Below, piece after piece: positions 5,582 through 10,340 of a stretch of DNA of 10,340 nucleotides. This DNA comes from Acidobacteriota bacterium. GTDB taxonomy: Bacteria > Acidobacteriota > Blastocatellia > Pyrinomonadales > Pyrinomonadaceae. A program made the position numbers and the translations under genes. Within the stretch, counting starts at the first letter, position 1; every line of letters begins with the position of its first letter. The stretch is taken from contig CAUJFK010000213.1 in assembly GCA_963169175.1 (NCBI GenBank), positions 1 to 10,340 of the forward strand, read 5' to 3'. The notes beneath the pieces were generated by a model. It saw only the letters and a list, made by a program, of their open reading frames with translations, searched no databases and had not been told where the DNA came from.

Positions 5582-7582
5582 CTATTTTTTTAGAAAAGAA
5601 ACGAACTCGTTTTCGTCACGCGTAAGGCCTGCAAATGTTGCAACGATCTGATTGTCAGGCGCAATGATCGCGTAAAGCGGCAGAGCAACCGTGCCAAAAC
5701 GCTGTTCCTGCATACGTTGAAAACCTTCATAAGGCTCACCCTCGCCGTCAGTGTAAAGACGGAGGCGAACGAATTTATCAAGCTCATCGCGGACTGCGGG
5801 TTTTGGGAACATATTCGCTTCCATCCATCGGCAATTGGTGCACGTATATCCGGTGAAATCGACAAAGAGCCGTTTATTCTCCGCTTTGGCTTTTGCGATG
5901 GCTGCGGCGTAATCGTTCGTCATCCATGACAGCTCACCCGATATCGTACCGGCCGGACCGTTCGCCGAACTCACTTCCTTTGCCGGTGGAAGGAACGATT
6001 CGATCTCACCGAGCCGTGAACCGAAAAGCCCGGTCAGCAGATAAAGGGCGAGTGTTCCGAACAAAAGGGCGTTGAGAACACGGACCAGCCCGATCGTGCG
6101 GCTTTCCGAATCGTGGGCGAAACGGAAAACGCCGAGCAGATACAAAAATATCAGGACCGAGATCGCGATCCAGCCCGCGATGACGACCTCGCGTGTAAAT
6201 ATTCCCCAGCCCCAGACAAGATCGACGTTCGAAATGAATTTGAACGCCGCTCCAACCTCAAGAAAGCCCATTATGACCTTCACTGAGTTCATCCAGCTTC
6301 CCGAACGCGGCAGCGAATGCATCAACTGCGGAGCAACGGCCAGAACGAAAAAGGGAAGTGCAAAAACGGCGGAGAACGCAAGCATCCCGACGATCGGGTA
6401 GAAAAGATCGCCCTGTGCCGCCGCAACCAGTATCGTGCCGACAAGCGGTGCAGTGCAGGTAAACGACGTGAGCGAGAACGTCAGGCCCATCAGAAGCAGG
6501 CCGATGGTCTTGCCGGATTCTTTTGACCTGGTAACAGCGTCAAGCCGTGTCAAAACGCTGGATGGAACCCCGAGGTTGTAGGCACCGAGCAGGCTAAACG
6601 CAAACGCCAGGAAAATGCCGGTGATCAATAGATTTACATACGGATTCGCTGCAAACCGGTTGATCCCGGCGGCCCCGAATATCAGCGCCAGTGCTACGCC
6701 AAGCCCTGTGAACGTAAAAATGATGCCGAGCGAATAGACCAACGCATCGCGTATCGACCCGGCCGTCGATTCCGATCCGTGCTTTGTAAAATACGAAACG
6801 GTGATCGGGATCATCGGAAAGACGCACGGTGTCAGCAGCGAGAGCGCCCCAAATGTCATGGCAAGCCAAATAAAGCTCCAGATCGGCTGTGCCGTGATAT
6901 TGCTTTCCGCGGACCGCGCAACAATGGGCTGGCTATCGGTGTTCGAAGTGTTTCCAACCGATCCAAAATCTGCGTTCGACTGTAGAGCGGCGTATGGATC
7001 CGACGGTGTCGCTTCCACATTCGCATTTGTGTTGGCGTTCGCCGGTGTTGCCGTCGGCGAAGGCGTGGCCGTTGGCGTCGGCGTTGGCGAAACAGCGGCC
7101 TTCCCGGCGGTGATCGTTACTTCCGACGCCAGCTTTACGGTCTTCGGCGGCAGGCAGACCGTGTCATTACAAACCTGATAGCGAATGCTCGCGTTTAGTG
7201 TTTGCGGTCCTTCAGGTGTGTCAGGTGCGACGGAGAACCGCAGGTTGAACACGGCACTACCCGCATAGCTTTCGGTATTGATACCAAAATTTGGGTCGAG
7301 CTTCACCTTTGGTTTCGGCCCGGAAACTCCGGTCATTTTGAACGGCCCGTCGGCAATAGCGATCCGCGTCTGGATCGGCCCGCCCGGGCCTTGCGAGATC
7401 GAGTACATGTACCAGCCGCCCTCGATGTTCGCCGCGATGCGTGCCGTACCTGATCCGCCCGCCGCAATGCTCAACGGCGAGACGCTCATTGTTACCGATA
7501 CCGGATTCTGCCCCGCCGCCAAACTCGCATAAGCGAGAATGAGTATCATCAAGGGCACAAGTTTTGCGAATTTGGAGATCAA
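5582..7582 (-). CDS. dsbD: Thiol:disulfide interchange protein DsbD
   Basis: A 666-residue inner-membrane protein that carries electrons from cytosolic thioredoxin to periplasmic thiol proteins. A signal peptide (about 1-24, LAAGQ end) is followed by the periplasmic N-domain (about 28-155) with redox pair C138/C143 in VCNDTVCLPP. A low-complexity Thr/Pro/Ala/Asn linker (about 165-192) comes next. The membrane domain has about eight helices (about 235-520), with C253 in TPCVFPM and C376 in TCTAPL. A C-terminal periplasmic thioredoxin domain (about 548-666) carries C581-T-N-C584. All six redox cysteines are present, so it should be functional. The start codon is TTG (7580-7582), supported by GAGG 5 bases upstream and a good signal peptide directly after it. 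No other cytochrome-biogenesis or Dsb gene is adjacent, so the periplasmic client is unknown. The length fits a full DsbD rather than the short CcdA form. Confidence 0.95.
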   Translation of the reverse strand: MISKFAKLVPLMILILAYASLAAGQNPVSVTMSVSPLSIAAGGSGTARIAANIEGGWYMYSISQGPGGPIQTRIAIADGPFKMTGVSGPKPKVKLDPNFGINTESYAGSAVFNLRFSVAPDTPEGPQTLNASIRYQVCNDTVCLPPKTVKLASEVTITAGKAAVSPTPTPTATPSPTATPANANTNANVEATPSDPYAALQSNADFGSVGNTSNTDSQPIVARSAESNITAQPIWSFIWLAMTFGALSLLTPCVFPMIPITVSYFTKHGSESTAGSIRDALVYSLGIIFTFTGLGVALALIFGAAGINRFAANPYVNLLITGIFLAFAFSLLGAYNLGVPSSVLTRLDAVTRSKESGKTIGLLLMGLTFSLTSFTCTAPLVGTILVAAAQGDLFYPIVGMLAFSAVFALPFFVLAVAPQLMHSLPRSGSWMNSVKVIMGFLEVGAAFKFISNVDLVWGWGIFTREVVIAGWIAISVLIFLYLLGVFRFAHDSESRTIGLVRVLNALLFGTLALYLLTGLFGSRLGEIESFLPPAKEVSSANGPAGTISGELSWMTNDYAAAIAKAKAENKRLFVDFTGYTCTNCRWMEANMFPKPAVRDELDKFVRLRLYTDGEGEPYEGFQRMQEQRFGTVALPLYAIIAPDNQIVATFAGLTRDENEFVSFLKK

Positions 7583-7619
7583 AATTTCCTCAGTTGATAG
7601 AACACCGTTTCCGATACCT

Positions 7620-7625
7620 AATATA
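7620..7625 (-). promoter_or_regulatory. Possible -10 element for dsbD
   Basis: Within an AT-rich patch on the minus strand, TATATT (7625 down to 7620) is the best -10 match. It would start a transcript near 7613, about 30 bases before the TTG start. No matching -35 hexamer is visible at 17 bases. That position falls in the GC-rich repeat region. Low confidence. Confidence 0.3.
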
Positions 7626-7639
7626 TATCGTTACCCGAT

Positions 7640-7775
7640 GGGAACGCCAGCGTCTCGCTCGCCACACGCCGCTGGGACGGCAGCGTTCCGGCGGCGCAAA
7701 TAAGCAAGGCCGCCTGTTTAGACGGCCTTGCTGCAAATTGATCCAGGACACGCCGCCGGGGAGGGCAGCGTTCCC
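7640..7775. repeat. GC-rich imperfect direct and inverted repeats between dsbD and the M23 peptidase
   Basis: 7664-7689 and 7748-7774 are direct repeats matching at 24 of 27 aligned positions. Both begin ACACGCCGC and end GGCAGCGTTCC, differing at two bases and one gap. The block is bounded by inverted GGGAACGC (7640-7647) and GCGTTCCC (7768-7775), and the right end abuts the stop codon of the peptidase gene. A hairpin (7703-7732) lies between the two copies. The arrangement resembles dispersed, hairpin-forming intergenic repeats. Whether other copies exist in the genome cannot be seen here. Confidence 0.6.
7703..7732 (-). terminator. Hairpin, probable terminator of the M23 peptidase gene
   Basis: AGCAAGGCCG (7703-7712) pairs perfectly with CGGCCTTGCT (7723-7732). 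One mismatch and one further C-G pair close a 6-base loop. Read on the minus strand the stem is followed by TATTTG, a modest T-rich tail. It lies about 44 bases beyond the peptidase stop and before the dsbD start, so it would separate the two same-strand genes. Confidence 0.6.
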
Positions 7776-8600
7776 TTAACCCTGAACTTTTTTCAACTCC
7801 ATCGGCTCGGGCGGGAGAAAGCGTCGCGGATTTATAGGCCTGTCATTGAGCCGCAGTTCGTAATGAAGATGCGGGCCCGTCGAGCGGCCGGTCGAGCCGA
7901 TAAGGGCGATAAGCTGTCCACGCGAGATCGTGTCGCCGGCGGTAACTTCTATTTTTGAAAGGTGGCCGTATCGTGTTTTAAGGCCATTGCCGTGGTCGAT
8001 CTCGATCATCTGTCCATAGCCGCCCTTCCATCCAGCCTCGCTGACCGTGCCGCCGGCGGGTGCGATAACAGTTTCTCCGCGTTCGCCGTCGATGTCCATT
8101 CCGGCATGAAATTCATAGGCACGGCCGCCGAACGGGTTGCGGCGAAAGCCGAATTCGTTATTGATCTTACCCGAATGGGCCCAAATGGTCGGCAGATTCA
8201 GCGGATTGCTGGTGTTTTGGATGGCCGTCAACTGACGTTCAACTTCGGTCTCGTCATTTGAGCCTTCGTCATCAGGATCAAACGGGCCGCCGCTGTTTGC
8301 GGTGAACTCATCAATATCGTCGGGCCGCGAGTAATCTATCGAATTCTGCCTTGCGGGCGGTGCGGCCGAAAGCTGTGCCTGAAATGCGGCCCCGGTGTTT
8401 AACGAAGCCGTCTCAGTAAAGCCTGAATAATGTGCAACGCCGTAAACGGCAATGCTGACAAATGACGTTAAAAATAATAAACCTATGCTATATGCGGTGT
8501 TCTGAAGAAGTTTACGTGATACTTCAACTCTTCGGATGTAAATTCTTGAATTCTTTGAATGCGATAAAAGAAAAGTATAAGACTTATCGTTCTTCTGCAT
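7776..8600 (-). CDS. Membrane-anchored M23-family metallopeptidase (LytM-type)
   Basis: A 274-residue protein with a short basic cytosolic N-terminus (SHSKNSRIYIRRVEVSRK) and one membrane helix (about 36-58). An acidic, low-complexity periplasmic region (about 62-125) follows, then a C-terminal M23 domain (about 145-262). The zinc-binding motifs are intact: H165-x3-D169 (HAGMD) and H244-x-H246 (HLHYE), with the additional catalytic H213 in YGHLS. It should therefore be an active endopeptidase that cuts peptidoglycan cross-bridges, unlike degenerate LytM regulators. The coiled-coil region typical of EnvC/NlpD-like members is absent or very short. I chose ATG 8598-8600. AAAGGAG lies 12 bases upstream, which is rather far but the best available; the longer upstream frame (to 8663) lacks a ribosome site and reads as Cys/His-rich noise. 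Confidence 0.92.
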   Translation of the reverse strand: MQKNDKSYTFLLSHSKNSRIYIRRVEVSRKLLQNTAYSIGLLFLTSFVSIAVYGVAHYSGFTETASLNTGAAFQAQLSAAPPARQNSIDYSRPDDIDEFTANSGGPFDPDDEGSNDETEVERQLTAIQNTSNPLNLPTIWAHSGKINNEFGFRRNPFGGRAYEFHAGMDIDGERGETVIAPAGGTVSEAGWKGGYGQMIEIDHGNGLKTRYGHLSKIEVTAGDTISRGQLIALIGSTGRSTGPHLHYELRLNDRPINPRRFLPPEPMELKKVQG

Positions 8601-8939
8601 CGTGCTGTAAAGCTCCTTTCTATGATCTCTATGCCAAAGACAGCAATGCTGCCAATGACACACGGAATCACGCTGGGGCAGCCGCGAGCGACTAAACGCG
8701 AAACCTTTAACTATAACTCGTAAAACTGGTCGGTTATAACTAAAAAAATGTGGGTCTTGGCCAAAATATATGGGTAGATAAGATTTTGGTTACCAAGGAT
8801 TATAAACAAAGCGCCTACCGAAGCGCAAGCGCAAAATAGGCAAAACAAGAGCCCGCGTGCCAGCAAGGTGTAATCGCTCTATTGAGCATTACGCCCATGC
8901 CAACGCGCGGGCCTGTTCAGCTATCGTAAACCGCGACGG
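8601..8939. other. Intergenic region upstream of the M23 peptidase
   Basis: These 339 bases hold no supportable gene. 8700-8820 is markedly AT-rich compared with its surroundings and carries two palindromes, TTGGCCAA (8757-8764) and TTGGTTACCAA (8786-8796). Their centres are about 30 bases apart, close to three helical turns. This could be an operator region for the peptidase gene, but I cannot place a convincing -35/-10 pair. The right part contains the terminator-like hairpin at 8851-8913. Confidence 0.4.
8851..8913 (-). terminator. Large hairpin, probable terminator of the 69-residue membrane protein
   Basis: The outer stem pairs GCCCGCG (8851-8857) with CGCGGGC (8906-8912). The inner stem pairs GTAAT and GCTC (8870-8879, one bulged C) with GAGC and ATTAC (8884-8892) around a TATT loop. 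On the minus strand the outer stem is followed by TCTTGTTTTG, a good T-rich tail, and the structure lies about 27 bases beyond the stop at 8940. The size and internal irregularity are unusual for a simple terminator. The middle of the long stem pairs poorly. Confidence 0.55.
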
Positions 8940-9149
8940 TTATTCCTTTTTCTTCCGAGCGTTGACCAGGCCGCGGAAGACCGCAAATCCTACGGCAAGA
9001 AACAGGACGACGAACACAAGCACGATGCCGATCTTGATCGCACCGGTCAAAAACGCGATAAATGCGATGATCGTCTTAAGGAAAAGGATGACAACGGCGA
9101 TGAGAGCAAGAATGCTTCCGACAATGCCTGTAGCCTTTAGGATAACCAT
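8940..9149 (-). CDS. 69-residue two-helix membrane protein, unknown function
   Basis: A small, very hydrophobic protein with two membrane segments (about 5-24 and 27-58, the latter possibly two) and a short basic tail ending in ARKKKE. A strong ribosome site AGAGGAG ends 6 bases before the ATG, and a perfect TATAAT lies just upstream. Together these support a real, separately transcribed gene despite its size. The charge pattern predicts that the C-terminus faces the cytosol. I do not recognise a specific family. Similar tiny hydrophobic proteins often act as membrane-stress or complex-accessory peptides, but nothing here proves that. Confidence 0.75.
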   Translation of the reverse strand: MVILKATGIVGSILALIAVVILFLKTIIAFIAFLTGAIKIGIVLVFVVLFLAVGFAVFRGLVNARKKKE

Positions 9150-9169
9150 AGATAACTCCTCTGGTAGAT

Positions 9170-9175
9170 ATTATA
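9170..9175 (-). promoter_or_regulatory. -10 element for the 69-residue membrane protein
   Basis: TATAAT on the minus strand (9175 down to 9170) is a perfect -10 hexamer. It places the transcript start near 9163 and leaves a leader of about 14 bases containing the AGAGGAG ribosome site. No consensus -35 is visible. The expected -35 position overlaps the inverted repeat at 9192-9212, which could be a binding site for a regulator. Confidence 0.5.
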
Positions 9176-9191
9176 CCGTATCTTGCGTCTT

Positions 9192-9212
9192 GGTTCTCAG
9201 ATCCCAAGAACC
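9192..9212. other. Inverted repeat between two minus-strand genes
   Basis: GGTTCT (9192-9197) is mirrored by AGAACC (9207-9212) across a 9-base spacer. TTGC (9183-9186) and GCAA (9213-9216) would extend the stem after a small bulge. It lies about 20 bases past the stop of the zinc-finger gene, so it could be a weak terminator, although no T run follows on the minus strand. It also covers the -35 zone of the next promoter, so an operator is equally possible. Confidence 0.35.
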
Positions 9213-9233
9213 GCAAATGATCAGCGATCCACC

Positions 9234-9992
9234 CTACCGATTTCTCCAACCGCCGGCCTGCCCGCGCGGATATTCGGTTTGGGCCTCTTGTTCGCGGCCA
9301 TATCTCGATTCTGACGGCGGGCCCGGAAACATTCTTGCCGGGCGGGCACTATCAAAATCGGGCCATTTATTTTCTTCTTCAGGCTGCTTGAAAACGTATC
9401 CGCGCAGAACGTAAATGCCCAGAACGATCAGCGACAGCGGCAGCAGCACACGCATCAGCCCGCGAAGCTCGAACACTCTTTGCAGCAAAAATGTCGCGCC
9501 TAGGACCGCCAGCACCGTGCCCCACAGCTTGGGGCTGCCGGAAAAACGACGGACAAAAATGTCTTCGGCAATGTCGGGCGTTAAACCTGACCGTATCATC
9601 TGCGCGGTCCGCCAGGCGTCGAGTATCCCAAACGCCCACATTCCCATCGAACCAAGGAAAAACAGCGGTGTGCCCGTCAGCAAAGCCATTTGAAACATTC
9701 CGGCGCAGATGCCGAAATATACAAGTGCCTTGACCGTTTGGCCGTTGTAGGCCGCACCGAGGCCGGGAATTATTACCGATAGGAACGCCGCGATAAAGGG
9801 CGACGTTCGTTTTTTGATAAATGGTGCGTAAGAAGTTCGATTCTGCTGGCGAAGCAGATCGACGCCCTGAACAATGCAGTCCTGGCAGTACGGGAACCCC
9901 TTGATGCGATGATCGCACGCCGGGCACAGCGGTTTGCCGCAGCCGTTACACTGCACCACCGCCGAATTCTGTCCGTGATATGCGCAATTCAT
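9234..9992 (-). CDS. B-box-type zinc-finger multi-span membrane protein
   Basis: A 252-residue protein. The N-terminus holds an array of metal ligands: C3-x2-H6, C15-x2-C18, C23-x2-C26, H28 and C36-x2-C39. This resembles bacterial B-box zinc fingers and should bind two zinc ions. Several hydrophobic segments follow (about 65-83, 87-104, 108-126, 155-171, 180-200). The first includes SVIIPGLGAAYNGQ, a motif common in small bacterial membrane proteins of TM2-like type. The C-terminal 50 residues are polar, rich in Pro, Glu, Arg and Gly, and probably disordered. Function is unknown; a zinc-dependent protein-binding role at the membrane is only inference. It starts 3 bases after the stop of the upstream gene (TAA AGA ATG), so the two form an operon and are probably translationally coupled. 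Confidence 0.85.
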   Translation of the reverse strand: MNCAYHGQNSAVVQCNGCGKPLCPACDHRIKGFPYCQDCIVQGVDLLRQQNRTSYAPFIKKRTSPFIAAFLSVIIPGLGAAYNGQTVKALVYFGICAGMFQMALLTGTPLFFLGSMGMWAFGILDAWRTAQMIRSGLTPDIAEDIFVRRFSGSPKLWGTVLAVLGATFLLQRVFELRGLMRVLLPLSLIVLGIYVLRGYVFKQPEEENKWPDFDSARPARMFPGPPSESRYGREQEAQTEYPRGQAGGWRNR

Positions 9993-9995
9993 TCT

Positions 9996-10340
9996 TTATT
10001 TCTTGTCGTCAACGAACGTTCCTTGTATCGGTGCCTGATCATTTTGCGACGCCGGTTGTTCCTGCGTAGCCTCATTCAACACGTGAACGCCGTCCTTATA
10101 TGTTTGCTCGGCAAGAGCAAAGCTGCGGGAATAAACATCCGCAATGCTCCCGTCAGCCGAAACCGTTTGGCTGAACACTAAAAACGCGAACATTATCAGC
10201 ATTGCCACCGGTGCGAGTTGGGGAACCGAGATCGGGAATTGCAGCCCGCGGACCCATTCGCCAAACCTTGCGGCAGCCGATGCCTTCACGGCCTTTGCCA
10301 TTTCGGTGCCGATCGTTTCACGCAAAATGCGTTGATGAAG
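9996..10340 (-). CDS. Probable anti-sigma-like single-pass membrane protein, N-terminus off the right edge
   Basis: The frame is open to the window edge. The visible 114 residues begin LHQRILRETIGTEMAKAVKA, continuing a cytosolic helix-rich segment. One membrane helix follows (LAPVAMLIMFAFLVFSQTVSA) and then a short extracytoplasmic tail ending FVDDKK. A TTG at 10325 could be read as a start but has no ribosome site and splits a smooth helix, so I treat the gene as 5'-truncated. The layout (cytosolic part, single helix, short outside tail) fits membrane anti-sigma factors with an N-terminal zinc-binding domain, which would lie outside the window. This is inference from layout and style; no zinc motif is visible. 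It is the first visible gene of the operon with the zinc-finger membrane protein. Confidence 0.6.
   Translation of the reverse strand, partial: LHQRILRETIGTEMAKAVKASAAARFGEWVRGLQFPISVPQLAPVAMLIMFAFLVFSQTVSADGSIADVYSRSFALAEQTYKDGVHVLNEATQEQPASQNDQAPIQGTFVDDKK

Noticed and set aside
5584..5592. Run of A residues at the 3' end of dsbD as a possible frameshift site
   Set aside because: It encodes the final Lys-Lys before the stop; slippage there would alter only the last residues, and no conserved downstream frame is visible.
8857..9414. 185-codon plus-strand frame opposite the 69-residue protein and the zinc-finger gene
   Set aside because: It runs through the hairpin, the 69-residue gene and its promoter in antisense; no domain or ribosome site is seen.
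9379..9927. 182-codon minus-strand frame overlapping the zinc-finger protein in another frame
   Set aside because: The competing frame has ordered zinc ligands and membrane segments; this one shows neither.

Overview
The window looks like a GC-rich (mid-50s %) chromosomal segment from an environmental Gram-negative bacterium. The Thr-Pro-Ala-Asn linker in the DsbD protein, the B-box-type zinc-finger membrane protein and the style of the partial anti-sigma-like gene suggest Acidobacteriota, perhaps class Blastocatellia. This is inference from protein style, not a database match. There is no sign of phage, insertion sequence, CRISPR array, tRNA or rRNA.

Layout. Positions 1-520 (minus) hold the start of a universal stress protein running off the left edge. 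After a 210-base divergent intergenic region come two overlapping plus-strand genes: a sigma-54-dependent NtrC-type response regulator (731-2107) and a soluble PAS-PAS hybrid histidine kinase (2097-4025). Facing them is a VIT/CCC1-family metal transporter (4067-4798, minus). A two-helix membrane protein of unknown function (5080-5391, plus) is followed by a structured region with a strong terminator hairpin. The remaining genes are all on the minus strand. They are a full-length DsbD-type thiol:disulfide transporter (5582-7582), a membrane-anchored M23 peptidase (7776-8600), a 69-residue membrane protein (8940-9149), a zinc-finger multi-span membrane protein (9234-9992), and the 3' part of a probable anti-sigma-like membrane protein (9996 to the right edge).

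The most interesting signal is at the left. The stress-protein gene is preceded by a near-consensus sigma-54 (-24/-12) promoter, and the gene next door, read away from the same intergenic region, encodes a sigma-54 activator with a cognate-looking hybrid kinase. Three dyads lie between the sigma-54 site and an extended -10 promoter for the regulator. This reads as a compact local circuit: signal, PAS kinase, NtrC-type activator, sigma-54 promoter, universal stress protein. A weaker sigma-54-like site precedes the membrane protein at 5080.

The right half is mostly envelope housekeeping: periplasmic reducing power (DsbD), peptidoglycan cleavage (M23) and small membrane proteins. A GC-rich imperfect direct repeat lies between the DsbD and M23 genes and may belong to a dispersed intergenic repeat family.
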